DNA of 64,000 bases from Streptomyces natalensis ATCC 27448 (GCF_000935125.1 NZ_JRKI01000027.1:147507-211506), one strand, 5' to 3'; positions 17,132 to 26,228 are shown, counted from the first letter of the stretch. Numbers and translations: made by a program. Notes: a model not told the origin generated them from the letters alone.

Positions 17132-17887
17132 GTGTCCCGAAAGAGAAGAATCGGCCGGGGGAAAAAGATCGCCGTCTTCGCCAGCTCCGTGGCGCTGGCC
17201 GGCGGAATCGCGATCGTCGCGACGGGCACCGGCCACGCATCGGTCCTGTGCGACGGGCTGGCCACCGCGCTGAGCAACAACCAGAAGTTCATCGCCGCCC
17301 AAGAGGCCCACCCCGACGCCCAGTCGGCCGCCCGCATCGCCAACCGTGAGGCCGTGGTCGCCCAGATCCAGTCCCGGCAGAAGGCGGCCGGGTGCGACGG
17401 CGGCCAGGGCAACGACAACGCGGCACCGCCGCCCGCGTCCGCACCCCCGGCAGGCCAGGAGGGGACCTCGCCTCCGGCGGACCAGCAAGGCACCACACCC
17501 CCGGCAGGCCGGCAAGGCACGACACCACCGGCAGACCAAGGGAGCACAACGCCTCCCGCCGACCCCGGCACCGCGTCTCCGCAGGACCCGCCCACGGCCT
17601 CAGGCCCGCCGGGCGGAGACCCCGCACAGTCGGCCGGGGCGGACGTCGTCTGCGCCGGCTCGACGGTCACCCTCTCCGGCGAGGGCGGCCCCCCGGCGGC
17701 GTCGAGCAACCAATTCCCCACCGGAACCAAGCTGAAGGTAACCAATCTGGACAACAACAAGTCGACCACAGTGTCCGTCACTTCGGCGTCGGGGAGCTGT
17801 GCGCTGCTCAACAACGCCGCCTTCGAGCAGGTACGCGAGCCAGGAAAGTTCCTGATCCGCCACGCCCGGATCGAACGCGTCGGATAG
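17132..17887 (+). CDS. secreted Pro-rich protein with C-terminal RlpA-like (double-psi beta-barrel) domain
   Basis: 251 aa. The signal peptide (KKIAVFASSVALAGGIAIVATG, split by a basic start) ends near GHA. Residues 37-90 are a small Cys-containing helical region. Residues 95-165 are Pro/Thr/Gln-rich imperfect repeats of GTTPPADQ. Residues 170-251 resemble an RlpA/expansin-like barrel: SSNQFPTGTKLKVTN and SVTSASGSCALLNNAAFEQV. Such domains bind or cleave peptidoglycan or other glycans, but the catalytic Asp/His pair is not obvious here. GTG at 17132 has AGGAG 8 nt upstream. Confidence 0.78.
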   Translation: MSRKRRIGRGKKIAVFASSVALAGGIAIVATGTGHASVLCDGLATALSNNQKFIAAQEAHPDAQSAARIANREAVVAQIQSRQKAAGCDGGQGNDNAAPPPASAPPAGQEGTSPPADQQGTTPPAGRQGTTPPADQGSTTPPADPGTASPQDPPTASGPPGGDPAQSAGADVVCAGSTVTLSGEGGPPAASSNQFPTGTKLKVTNLDNNKSTTVSVTSASGSCALLNNAAFEQVREPGKFLIRHARIERVG

Positions 17888-17946
17888 GCCGACCGACCTG
17901 GACCAGGCCGGAGCCACGAGTCTGGACGAGACCGGAACCACGAGTA

Positions 17947-17980
17947 GGGGGCCGCGCGCCACCCCACCCGCGCGGCCCCC
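17947..17980. terminator. intrinsic terminator-like hairpin
   Basis: gggggccgcgcg (17947-17958) pairs perfectly with cgcgcggccccc (17969-17980) around a 10-nt loop, about 60 bp past the RlpA-like gene. Confidence 0.65.
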
Positions 17981-18165
17981 CCGCTCCTCCACTCCCCAAC
18001 TCCCCCACCCCCCTCTCCCCGGTCGATCCCACCCCCTCCGTACGGAGTACGCACAGCGCATCTCGCTCCGCCTACCGGACGATGCCCGTTTCATCACCCC
18101 TGCATAGTCTGGCGCGGAGATCACGACACGATGTCGAGATCACGACGCGATATGGGGGCAGGACC

Positions 18166-19419
18166 GTGGCGGAAACTCCGACAAAGCCGCAGGCGGCAGG
18201 GGTGGTCGAGCAGACACCGGGGATCGTCGACCTGGCCTCCTACGGAAAGGGCTTCGCCGCCGACCCCTATCCGTACTACGCCGAGCTGCGCGCCCAAGGT
18301 CCCGTACACCGTGTGCAGATACCCGAAGGTCCGGAGGCATGGCTGATCGTCGGCTACGACGCGGTCCGGGCGGCGCTGGCCGACGACCGGCTCAAGAAGG
18401 ACTGGTGGGCCGCGGGGATGATGGACGAGAACGCCGAGGACTCCCCGCTGTTCAAACACATGCTGGATTCCGACCCGCCGCACCACACCCGGCTGCGGAA
18501 GCTGGTGGCCCGGGAGTTCACCTCCCGCCGCGTCGAGGCGCTGCGGCCGCGTGTCCAGGAGATCACCGACGAGCTGCTGGACGCGATGCTCGGCGTCCCC
18601 AACGGGCGCGCCGACCTGGTGGACGCGCTGGCGTTCCCGTTGCCCATGACCGTGATCTGCGAACTGATCGGTGTCCCCGACATGGACCGGTCCGCCTTTC
18701 GCGCATGGTCGAACGAGATCGTCGCGCCGACCGACCCGTTGGCCGTACAGGAGGCCATCAGGGCGATGACCGCATACCTCGTGGACCTGATCGACCAGAA
18801 GCGCGGTGTGCCCGGCGATGACCTGCTCAGCGCCCTGATCCGGACGAGCGACGCGGACGGCGACCGGCTCTCCCGCGACGAACTCGTCGGAATGGCCTTC
18901 CTGCTCCTGGTGGCCGGCCACGAGACCACGGTCAGTCTGATCTCCAATGGGGTACGGGCCCTGCTCCAGCATCCGGACCAGCTGGCCGCCCTGCGGGCCG
19001 ATGCCTCCCTCCTGGACAACGCCGTGGAGGAGATGCTGCGTTACGACGGTCCGGTGGAGACGGCCACTTGGCGCTTCGCCTCGGAGCCGGTCGAGATCGG
19101 CGGTACGGTCATACCCGCCAGGGAACCCGTACTGGTCGTCTTGGCCTCCGCCTCCCGCGACCCCGAGCGCTTCGCCGCCGCGGACGAGTTCGACATCACC
19201 CGCGAGCCCCGTGGCCATGTGGCCTTCGGGCACGGCATCCACTTCTGCCTCGGCGCCCCACTGGCACGCATGGAGGCCCGTATCGCCATCGGCTCCCTCT
19301 TGGACCGCTGCTCCGACCTTGTGCTCGACTGCCCCGCGGACGCCCTCACCTGGCGCCCCAGCATGCTCATCCGGGGCACGGAGCAGCTCCCGGTCCGCTG
19401 GGCGGATGACCAGACGTGA
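18166..19419 (+). CDS. cytochrome P450 (CYP107-like)
   Basis: 417 aa soluble bacterial P450. It carries the I-helix AGHETT, the K-helix EEMLR and the heme-binding loop FGHGIHFCLGAPLAR with the thiolate ligand Cys361. It needs ferredoxin and a reductase, none of which is adjacent. The GTG at 18166 (GGGGGCAGGACC upstream) begins the conserved N-terminus; the frame is open far upstream through the previous gene but that stretch is not homologous. Members hydroxylate macrolides, terpenes or fatty acids; the substrate cannot be told from sequence, and no biosynthetic core gene is nearby. Confidence 0.93.
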   Translation: MAETPTKPQAAGVVEQTPGIVDLASYGKGFAADPYPYYAELRAQGPVHRVQIPEGPEAWLIVGYDAVRAALADDRLKKDWWAAGMMDENAEDSPLFKHMLDSDPPHHTRLRKLVAREFTSRRVEALRPRVQEITDELLDAMLGVPNGRADLVDALAFPLPMTVICELIGVPDMDRSAFRAWSNEIVAPTDPLAVQEAIRAMTAYLVDLIDQKRGVPGDDLLSALIRTSDADGDRLSRDELVGMAFLLLVAGHETTVSLISNGVRALLQHPDQLAALRADASLLDNAVEEMLRYDGPVETATWRFASEPVEIGGTVIPAREPVLVVLASASRDPERFAAADEFDITREPRGHVAFGHGIHFCLGAPLARMEARIAIGSLLDRCSDLVLDCPADALTWRPSMLIRGTEQLPVRWADDQT

Positions 19420-19462
19420 CCGTCAGGTGACCGCGTAGGTGACCATGTCAATGAGCGGGTAA

Positions 19463-19813
19463 ATGTCCGTGTCCGGAGAGGTGTTGGGCCGCCGTGGCGC
19501 CGTCGTCCCCTGCCGCGGCTGCACCGAGGACGACGGCTTCACCTGGCAGCGGTACGAAGAGCGTCGTCTGACGGCCCGTATCGCGGAGCGGTCCGCCGAA
19601 GGGCGCGCCACCCTGGCGGCGCTGACCGCCGTCCGTCCGCAACCGCACCTCCTCCGCGGGAGCCGCAGCGCATACACCGCGGCGCAGGCCATTGGCCGGC
19701 GCAACCCCCACTCGCCCCGCGCGTCCCCGTCGCCCCGCCGTCCTTTCCCATGGACAACGCCACCGTGGACGACGCCACCGTGGACGACGCCACCGTGTAC
19801 AACGCCACGGTGA
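19463..19813 (+). CDS. possible small hypothetical protein with degenerate C-terminus
   Basis: Low confidence. Codons for roughly residues 13-58 have strong G/C third-position bias and read protein-like (CRGCTEDDGFTWQRYEERRL), with a CxxC pair. After that the sequence becomes Pro/Arg/Ser-rich and runs through the 15-bp tandem repeat, suggesting a frameshift or a decayed end. No family is recognised. Confidence 0.3.
   Translation: MSVSGEVLGRRGAVVPCRGCTEDDGFTWQRYEERRLTARIAERSAEGRATLAALTAVRPQPHLLRGSRSAYTAAQAIGRRNPHSPRASPSPRRPFPWTTPPWTTPPWTTPPCTTPR
19753..19812. repeat. 15-bp tandem repeat, four units
   Basis: Units gacaacgccaccgtg, gacgacgccaccgtg (twice) and tacaacgccacggtg follow without gaps. 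In one frame they sit in a 38-codon open frame starting ATG at 19750 that reads repeated D-N/D-A-T-V and ends in a TGA overlapping the ATG of the racemase gene by 4 bp. Confidence 0.8.
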
Positions 19814-19862
19814 ACAACGAGGCAGATCAACTTCCTCGGCACGGATGTGCGACAGTGGCGCG

Positions 19863-20564
19863 ATGAGGACTATCGGGCTGCTCGGCGGCATGAGTTGGGA
19901 ATCGACGGCGGAGTACTACCGGCTGCTGAACGAGCTGACGCGTGAGCGTCTGGGCGGTCTCCACTCGGCGCGGTGTGTGCTGTACTCCGTCGACTTCGCC
20001 GAGATCGAACGGCTGCAGACCGAGGGGCGCTGGGACGTTGCGGCCGAGATATTGGCCCAGGCCGCCAAGGCCCTGGAGGCCGCGGGCGCGGACATGCTGC
20101 TGATCTGCACCAACACCATGCACAAGGTCGCCGACGAAGTGGCCGCCGCGGTCTCCGTCCCGCTCCTGCATCTGGCCGACACCACCGCGAGCGCCGTACG
20201 GGCGCAGGGCCTGCGCCGTGTGGGGCTGCTGGGCACGGCCTTCACCATGGAACAGGATTTCTATCGGGGCCGGCTCACGGCCCAGGGCCTAGACGTCCTG
20301 GTCCCCGATGGCTCCGGACGCAGGACCGTGCACCAGGTGATCTACGAGGAACTCTGCGTCGGGATCGTCCGCGAAGAGTCCCGCAGGGCCTACCAGGCCA
20401 TCATCAAGGACCTGGTGGCCGCCGGCGCCGAGGGCATCGTGCTCGGCTGCACCGAGATCGAGCTGCTGATCAGCGAAGACGACAGCCCCGTCCCCGTCTT
20501 CCCGACCACCCGGCTCCACGCCGAAGCAGCGGTCGCCCGGGCGCTGACGGACGACGCGACCTGA
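19863..20564 (+). CDS. aspartate/glutamate racemase family protein
   Basis: 233 aa, close to the usual family size. The two catalytic cysteines are present in the expected settings, ICTNTMHK and VLGCTEIELLI, and the N-terminus MRTIGLLGGMSWESTAEYY is diagnostic. It is PLP-independent and may interconvert L- and D-Asp/Glu or a related substrate. The ATG overlaps the stop of a tiny repeat-containing frame by ATGA, which could give translational coupling. Confidence 0.93.
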   Translation: MRTIGLLGGMSWESTAEYYRLLNELTRERLGGLHSARCVLYSVDFAEIERLQTEGRWDVAAEILAQAAKALEAAGADMLLICTNTMHKVADEVAAAVSVPLLHLADTTASAVRAQGLRRVGLLGTAFTMEQDFYRGRLTAQGLDVLVPDGSGRRTVHQVIYEELCVGIVREESRRAYQAIIKDLVAAGAEGIVLGCTEIELLISEDDSPVPVFPTTRLHAEAAVARALTDDAT

Positions 20565-20659
20565 AACCGGGCAGGGAGCCCCGGGCTCAGGAAACACGTC
20601 GTCCGCGTGACAAATCCTTTCCGCGGTCCGGGGTTTGAAGTGAAGCCGGGTAGGCTGAC

Positions 20660-20980
20660 GTGGTGTCGCACACCGAGTTGGAACGACTTGCCAGGATCCG
20701 GATGCAGGTGACCGGAGAGACCCTGGAACGCGCCATGGCGGTACTCGAAGGACACATCACGGGGCCCGAGCAGCCGGATCCGACCGATCACGCCTGTGCC
20801 CCATCCGGTTCGGACGAATCCCCTGACTCCGACGCCCGGTCCGGTTCGGCTGCCTCCTCCCCCACCACCTCTTCCTCTGCGCCCGCCTCTCCCCCCGCAT
20901 CTGCCGAGCCGGTCGCCGACCGGCCCACCGCCGAGGAATCACCACGGCCTCAGCGCCGCCCCCACCTGCGGAGCCTCTAG
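20660..20980 (+). CDS. small hypothetical protein
   Basis: 106 aa. Residues 1-35 are a plausible amphipathic helical region (VSHTELERLARIRMQVTGETLERAMAVLEGH). The rest is Ser/Pro/Ala/Asp-rich and disordered. Two consecutive GTG codons at 20660 and 20663 are possible starts with no strong ribosome-binding site. No known family; the helical N-terminus and codon usage argue for a real gene. Confidence 0.5.
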   Translation: MVSHTELERLARIRMQVTGETLERAMAVLEGHITGPEQPDPTDHACAPSGSDESPDSDARSGSAASSPTTSSSAPASPPASAEPVADRPTAEESPRPQRRPHLRSL

Positions 20981-21189
20981 GGCCAGGCCGAGGCCCTCCC
21001 CGTCCGAGCACCGCTCACAAGCGCACCACCGGCTGCACGCGCGCCTCCGCTCAACTCCACAAGCGCACCCCATGCCGCGCGGCCCACCCTCCCCGGACGC
21101 CTCACCGCTCCCTCTGGTCACCCCTCCCTCTGGCGTCGTACTACTGCCCCTAAGAGAGCGCCCCCGACACTCCCCACACTCTCCGGGCT

Positions 21190-21420
21190 CTACGGACACA
21201 GCGGCCGGGCCAGCAGCGGTGCCTGCGGCGCCTGGTGTCCGCCGCTGGCCAGCATGCGGACCTCGCCACGGTCGCTGATCTCCGCGCGTACGATCCCCGA
21301 TTCGTCTTCGTAGACCGGATACCCGCCCGCTCCCGCCATCTCGGTGCGCCGGACCACCACCACATCGTCCTCCACGGCGAGAGCCTGAAATACCAGCTCA
21401 TAGCGTTCCGGGTAATCCAT
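21190..21420 (-). CDS. DUF6296-like small protein
   Basis: 76 aa. MDYPERYELVFQ, VVVRRTEMAGAGGYPVYEDESG and AEISDRGEVRMLASGGHQ match the pattern of a small Streptomyces-restricted family (DUF6296), predicted to be a compact beta fold. The ATG at 21420 has GGGAGG 5 nt upstream. Function unknown; monocistronic. Confidence 0.8.
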   Translation of the reverse strand: MDYPERYELVFQALAVEDDVVVVRRTEMAGAGGYPVYEDESGIVRAEISDRGEVRMLASGGHQAPQAPLLARPLCP

Positions 21421-21684
21421 CGCGGCCTCCCGAACTGAATCTGCCGCTACACCTCCGCCATTCCATCGTCACTCACCCGGGCCCGCGGCGCCTCAGGAGG
21501 GGCTGTCGCTGTGACGGCGGTCCACCGGCTCCGATCCACCGCCCACGAAGTTAAACCTGATCTTTGTCATCGAGATTTGGGATCAAGGTAGTTCCACGGG
21601 TTGATGGCGCGAGGCCGTCCCACCGCCAGAATCGAACCAACAAGATCGAACGCCCGTCATGGACCTCGAACTCACGGAGACACC

Positions 21685-22974
21685 ATGCCTGTTACCCGCC
21701 CCACCCGCCGCACTGTGCGGCTCGCCGGGACCACCACTGCCGCCTTACTCGCGCTGACAGCACCGGCGGTCTCGACGGCCTCGGCCGTCCCGGCCCCCGC
21801 TACCCCGCTCACCACGACCGCCGCCACCGCACCCACCACCGACCGCGCCGGCCTCGACCGTGCGGCGCTCGACAGAACCCTGGAGGCATTCCACGACGCA
21901 GGGATGTACGGCGCTTACTCTGCGGTGCGCGACGGCTCCGAGGAGTGGCAGGGAGCGGCAGGATGGGCCGACCTCGGCACCAAACGTCCCACCACCCCAG
22001 AGATGCGTCACCGCATCGGCAGCATCACCAAGACGTTCACCTCGGTCGCCGTCCTACAGCAGGTGGGGAAGGGCCGCATCGCGCTGGACGCGCCCATAGG
22101 CCGCTATCTGCCCGACCTCATCCCGGGCAAGCGCGGCCGGACCATCACCGTACGCATGCTGCTCAACCACACCAGCGGTATCGGCGACTACGCCAACGCG
22201 ATCTTCGCGACCCCGCAGAGCCTGGAAGACAACCGCTTCCATCAATTCGCCCCCGAGGCACTGGCCCGACTGGGCCTCAAGGCCCCGCCGTTGGGCAATC
22301 CGGGCGAGGCGCATCACTACTCCAACACCAACTACATCATCGCCGGACTTCTGCTACGGAAGATCACGGGCGAGTCCCCGGAGCGGTACATCACCGACCA
22401 CGTCATCCATAAGGCCGGGCTACGCCATACCTACTTCCCGGCTTCTGCCTACCTGACCGGCCCCCACGCCAAGATGTACGAAGCCGCCTACGGAGGCTTC
22501 AACCCGCCCCGCGACTTCAGCGTCTACAACCTGTCCTGGGCCGGGACGGCCGGTTCACTGGTCTCGACCATGCCCGATCTGAACCGCTTCTACCGCGCAC
22601 TGCTCAGCGGCAAGCTCCTCGCCCCCGCAGAGCTGCGCCAAATGAAGACCACGGTGCCGATCGAAGGCACCACCGCGCGCTACGGCCTGGGCCTGCTCCG
22701 TACCGAACTGCCCTGCGGAGAATTCTGGGGACACAACGGTCTGGTGCTCGGCGCCATGACCTGGTCCTTCACCAGCACCGATGGCCGCCACCAGATATCC
22801 CTCGGCTTCAACCTGACGCGCTACCAAAAACTCGACAGCAACGGCCGACCCAAGCCCAGCCCGATCGACGACGCCATGAACACACACATAGCGCAAGCCC
22901 TCTGCGGCACCCACGCCCACGCCCATCCGCAGCCGGAGGCATCGCGCATCCTCCCGCTGCCGAGCGCACCGTAG
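21685..22974 (+). CDS. secreted serine hydrolase, beta-lactamase/DD-peptidase (S12) family
   Basis: 429 aa. A Sec signal peptide (ALLALTAPAVSTASA) leads into a class C-like penicillin-binding fold. The nucleophile is Ser113 in SITK; the Tyr-Ser-Asn motif is in HHYSNTNYIIAG and the third motif is WGHNGL, an HxG variant. Such proteins are D-alanyl-D-alanine carboxypeptidases, D-aminopeptidases or esterases. The ATG at 21685 follows GGAGACACC. It is followed directly by a strong hairpin and stands alone. Confidence 0.9.
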   Translation: MPVTRPTRRTVRLAGTTTAALLALTAPAVSTASAVPAPATPLTTTAATAPTTDRAGLDRAALDRTLEAFHDAGMYGAYSAVRDGSEEWQGAAGWADLGTKRPTTPEMRHRIGSITKTFTSVAVLQQVGKGRIALDAPIGRYLPDLIPGKRGRTITVRMLLNHTSGIGDYANAIFATPQSLEDNRFHQFAPEALARLGLKAPPLGNPGEAHHYSNTNYIIAGLLLRKITGESPERYITDHVIHKAGLRHTYFPASAYLTGPHAKMYEAAYGGFNPPRDFSVYNLSWAGTAGSLVSTMPDLNRFYRALLSGKLLAPAELRQMKTTVPIEGTTARYGLGLLRTELPCGEFWGHNGLVLGAMTWSFTSTDGRHQISLGFNLTRYQKLDSNGRPKPSPIDDAMNTHIAQALCGTHAHAHPQPEASRILPLPSAP

Positions 22975-22975
22975 G

Positions 22976-23011
22976 CGTCTCGCCCCCGTGCGCTGTCACG
23001 GGGGCGAGACG
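22976..23011. terminator. intrinsic terminator
   Basis: cgtctcgcccccgtg (22976-22990) pairs perfectly with cacgggggcgagacg (22997-23011) around a 6-nt loop, starting one base after the hydrolase stop codon. Confidence 0.85.
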
Positions 23012-23224
23012 GGTCCGAGAAGCGCCAGCAGCTCGGATAGTTACGAGGACCACCGTACGGGCGCCCACTGACAATGAACCCTGGAGCCGCCCACGTACAC
23101 CCGCATCACCTCGCCAAACCTGGCCGCGACCAGGCCGACAACGCCACCCGATCGGATTAACGCCACACAGCCAACAGCCCGTTCGGAGGCGAGGCCAGAA
23201 GCGGAGAGAGGAGACTGCACGACG

Positions 23225-23716
23225 GTGACCACACGACGGACGTCGACACGCCCAGTGGCGGCACAAGGCCCGGCGACCGAAGAGGGACGAGGGGGAGAAG
23301 AGACTACGGAAGCGGCAACGACGGGCGAAGGAACCCCCCTGAATCCCCACCCCCGTTTCTCGCTGGCGACCGTGGTCGTGGACTGCCCGGATGCCCCTGC
23401 ACTGGCGGACTTCTATCAACGCCTGCTGGGATGGGAAGTGAAATTCCACGAATCGGACTGGGTCCTGCTCAGACCGCCGGAGGGTGGCACAGGACTCTCC
23501 TTCCAGTCGGAGGCGGCGTACCGCCCTCCGGTATGGCCGGAACGGGCAGAGGAGCAACAGAAGATGCTCCATCTGGACATCCGGGTCGATGACCTCGACG
23601 AGGCCGGGGCGTACGCCGTCGCCTTGGGTGCGACACTGGCGGAAGTCCAGCCACAGGACGACGTCCGCGTGTTCTTCGACCCAGCGGGACATCTCTTCTG
23701 CCTCTTTCTCCACTGA
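23225..23716 (+). CDS. VOC-superfamily (glyoxalase/bleomycin-resistance-like) protein
   Basis: 163 aa. Residues 44-163 form one vicinal-oxygen-chelate domain: FSLATVVVDCPDAPALADFYQRLLGW, then MLHLDIRVDDLDEAGAYAVALGA, ending VRVFFDPAGHLFCLFLH. A metal site (His in LHLDI, C-terminal Asp-Pro-Ala-Gly-His) is plausible. The 43-residue N-terminal part is low-complexity (Thr/Glu/Gly), so a start closer to the domain is possible. It may bind a drug or act on a small molecule. It lies 80 bp before the left end of the cargo-carrying IS. Confidence 0.8.
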   Translation: MTTRRTSTRPVAAQGPATEEGRGGEETTEAATTGEGTPLNPHPRFSLATVVVDCPDAPALADFYQRLLGWEVKFHESDWVLLRPPEGGTGLSFQSEAAYRPPVWPERAEEQQKMLHLDIRVDDLDEAGAYAVALGATLAEVQPQDDVRVFFDPAGHLFCLFLH

Positions 23717-23908
23717 TTTCACCACTGACGGCCGGTCAGCGGATTCCACTCCCTTCGCGACCACGAGCCACGGGCCGCCCGAAAGGAAGAGGGCTTAGAG
23801 CGGCTAACACAATGAGCCGAATGGTCAGTGGCTGACTGAGCGGCAGCCAGGCCGGGGGACGATGTGGCAAGCGTTGGACAGAAGCACCTGTGGGGAGTCT
23901 CTGTGCAT

Positions 23909-25135
23909 TCAGGACTGCTCTTTGCGGTCCGGGCCGGGGAAGCGTTCGGCGAAGCGTGCCCCTACTGCCAGGACCATGAGAGCCGCGGTGCATCCGCCCA
24001 GCAGCATGACTGCGGACGGAGAGGTGCGGTCCAGGATGACTCCCCCTACGAGTGCACCGATAGAGAATGTTGCCTGGAAGGAGGCGGTGAACAGGACCGT
24101 TGCCGCTTCCGGGGCATGCGGTGCCGCCTTGGAGAACCAGGTCTGCGACGCGACTGGCACGGCGCCATACGCGATGCCCCACACGATCAGCAGTATCACT
24201 GCGCCGACCTCCCAGCAGCCCAACGCTGGAAGCAGGAGGGTCACCGTGGCGATCAGGCCGGCCGCGAGCCCAAAGACGGTCCGGGGATACCGGGCCACCC
24301 AGGCGCCGCCCAGGAAGTTGCCGAGGATGCCGGCGGCACCGTAGAGCAGCAAGAACGTAGTGATCAGACCACCGCTGGCGTGGGTGACCTGTTCCAGGAA
24401 CGGTGTCACGTAGGTGTAGGTGCCGAAGTGAGCCAGCACAACAAGGAACGTCAGCAAGAGTGCGAAGCGGGTTTTGACACTGCGGAGCATGCCGCTGAGG
24501 ACGCCAAGCCGTGTGGCCTGGACCGGAGGAAGCGGCGGTACGAGCAAGAGCAGCATGACCAGTACGCCGACCGTCAGAGTTCCCATGACGGTGAAGGCCG
24601 TTCGCCATCCGGCGAGATCTCCGATGAGGGTCCCGGTCGGCACGCCGAGGACGGATCCCAGCGGGACGGCAGAGAAGATCACGGCAGTAGCCCTGCCGAC
24701 CGAGGCCGGCGGCACCAGTCGTTCCGCCAACCCTGCCCCGATCGACCAGAAGCCGCCGATCGTGATCCCGACCATGATCCGGGAGGTCAGTACGAGCCAG
24801 TAGTTGGATGCCGCGGCGGCCAGGAAGTTCGCCAGTGCCAGCAGGAGCATGAAAACGCACAGCATCACTCGGCGGTCGAAGCGTGCCGTGGCCGCGGTGA
24901 CCAGTGGGGCGGCGATAGCCGCCAGGAAGCCGGGCATGGTCATCATCAGTCCAGCCATCCCGTCCGAGATGGTGAAACTGGATCCGATCGAGGTCAGCAG
25001 ACCGATCGGCAGGATCTCGGTGGTGACGATGGCGAAGATTCCCAGCATCACCGAGACCACGGCCAGCCACCCCATCAGCGGGGACCGAGGGGATAAGAAC
25101 TGGCTGTTGACTGAAGCGGTGGTGGTAATCGGCAT
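23909..25135 (-). CDS. MFS transporter (DHA1 drug/sugar exporter type), IS cargo
   Basis: 408 aa, about 12 predicted transmembrane helices. The start MPITTT leads into GWLAVVSVMLGIFAIVTTEILPIGLLTSIG, typical of the AraJ/YdhP-type DHA1 exporters, with FLAAIAAPLVTA, the loop ARFDRRVML and motif C-like SVLGVPTGTLIGD. It probably exports a small molecule by proton antiport. The ATG at 25135 has AGGATGG 7 nt upstream. The gene diverges from the transposase (193 bp between starts), and both lie within one pair of IS termini, so it is likely a passenger gene. Confidence 0.9.
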   Translation of the reverse strand: MPITTTASVNSQFLSPRSPLMGWLAVVSVMLGIFAIVTTEILPIGLLTSIGSSFTISDGMAGLMMTMPGFLAAIAAPLVTAATARFDRRVMLCVFMLLLALANFLAAAASNYWLVLTSRIMVGITIGGFWSIGAGLAERLVPPASVGRATAVIFSAVPLGSVLGVPTGTLIGDLAGWRTAFTVMGTLTVGVLVMLLLLVPPLPPVQATRLGVLSGMLRSVKTRFALLLTFLVVLAHFGTYTYVTPFLEQVTHASGGLITTFLLLYGAAGILGNFLGGAWVARYPRTVFGLAAGLIATVTLLLPALGCWEVGAVILLIVWGIAYGAVPVASQTWFSKAAPHAPEAATVLFTASFQATFSIGALVGGVILDRTSPSAVMLLGGCTAALMVLAVGARFAERFPGPDRKEQS

Positions 25136-25328
25136 GGCGTTCCATCCTGTGAAGGCAGCGCGGTTCGCGATCAGTCCAGCAGGTTTCGTCGAGAGGTAGC
25201 TGGCAGGTCTGCGACTGCACCCTTGCCCTGCACGGGTGATGTCGCATACCCGCCGACAACGGCCTCCGCAATGAAGTGCCTTGGTCCTAGCGGTGGTGTC
25301 GGCAGGGCGCGCTGAGCACTCTGACCAC

Positions 25329-26141
25329 ATGGGGGCTTCACCATGGAACGTGTCGGATGAGCTGTGGGAGCGGATCGAACCGCTTCTACCGTGCAAGCAA
25401 CGGCGGTTCCGGTATCCAGGGCGCAAGCCCGTGCCGGATCGAAAGGTTTTCTGCGGCATCCTGTACGTGCTGCACACCGGCATCCAGTGGGAGTACCTGC
25501 CCGCCGAGATGGGCTTCGGGTCGGGCATGACCTGTTGGAGACGGCTGCGGGACTGGAACGAGGCCGGAGTCTGGCAACGACTGCATGAGGTACTACTTGC
25601 CGAGCTGAATGCCGCATCGCGGCTCGACTGGGCGCGCTGCGTTGTCGACTCCAGCCACGTGCGAGCCCTGAAAGGAGGGATCCACACAGGTCCGTCGCCG
25701 GTCGACCGTGGCCGGGCAGGCTCCAAGCACCACATGATCACTGACGGGCACGGCACCCCGCTCACGGTCATCCTCACCGGAGGCAACCGCAACGACGTCA
25801 CCCAGCTGCTGCCACTGCTCGATGCCATCCCACCAGTCCGCGGCCGGGTCGGCCGTCCCCGCCGCAAGCCTGACCCGCTGTTCGCCGACCGCGGCTACGA
25901 CCACGACATCTACCGCGAGATGGTCCGTGCCCGCCGGATCCTGCCCGTCATTGCCCGCCGTGGCACGCCCCACGGCAGCGGACTGGGTATCTACCGTTGG
26001 GTGGTAGAGCGTACGTTCGCCTGGCTACACGGCTTCCGACGTCTCCGGGTGCGCTGGGAACGCCGAGCCGACATCCACGAGGCGTTCCTGAGACTCGCCT
26101 GCTGTCTCATCGCCCACTGGCAACTCAGCTCATTGTGTTAG
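25329..26141 (+). CDS. IS5-family transposase, full-length
   Basis: 270 aa in a single frame. The N-terminal helix-turn-helix region starts WNVSDELWERIEPLLP, and the DDE residues appear as CVVDSSH, FADRGYDHD and WVVERTFAWLHGFRRLRVRWE. The length and lack of frameshift match the IS1031 subgroup. The stop codon is part of the right terminal inverted repeat, as is common in compact IS. No disabling mutation is visible, so the element may still move. Confidence 0.92.
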   Translation: MGASPWNVSDELWERIEPLLPCKQRRFRYPGRKPVPDRKVFCGILYVLHTGIQWEYLPAEMGFGSGMTCWRRLRDWNEAGVWQRLHEVLLAELNAASRLDWARCVVDSSHVRALKGGIHTGPSPVDRGRAGSKHHMITDGHGTPLTVILTGGNRNDVTQLLPLLDAIPPVRGRVGRPRRKPDPLFADRGYDHDIYREMVRARRILPVIARRGTPHGSGLGIYRWVVERTFAWLHGFRRLRVRWERRADIHEAFLRLACCLIAHWQLSSLC

Positions 26142-26228
26142 CTCCTCTTAACCAAAGGTGGCCGGGTGGCCTGGGTGTGTGCGGATAACGGGAGGACGCC
26201 AGGCGGGACGGCGGGACACAATGCCGCA

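Larger units (their letters stand above)
23798..26147. mobile_element. IS5-family (IS1031-like) element carrying an MFS gene
   Basis: The left terminus at 23798 (GAGCGGCTAACACAATGAGC) and the complement of the right terminus at 26147 (GAGGAGCTAACACAATGAGC) match at 18 of 20 positions, and similarity continues through CAGTGG about 33 bp in. Both sides carry TTA (23795-23797 and 26148-26150), the TNA target duplication expected for the IS1031 subgroup. The transposase occupies the right end; an MFS exporter lies between it and the left end, inside the inverted repeats. Total length is 2350 bp against roughly 900 bp for a plain IS of this group. It appears intact. Confidence 0.85.

Noticed and set aside
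17392..18165. Extending the P450 upstream to make a 675-residue fusion protein
   Set aside because: The extension is an out-of-frame shadow of the RlpA-like gene and a terminator lies between; the P450 N-terminus and ribosome-binding site fit GTG at 18166.
23736..25271. A 511-codon open frame on the minus strand overlapping the MFS gene
   Set aside because: It is a shifted reading of the MFS transporter and has no hydrophobic pattern or motifs.
25136..25328. Taking the MFS gene and the transposase as unrelated neighbours
   Set aside because: The left terminus and TTA duplication lie on the far side of the MFS gene and none is found between the two genes.
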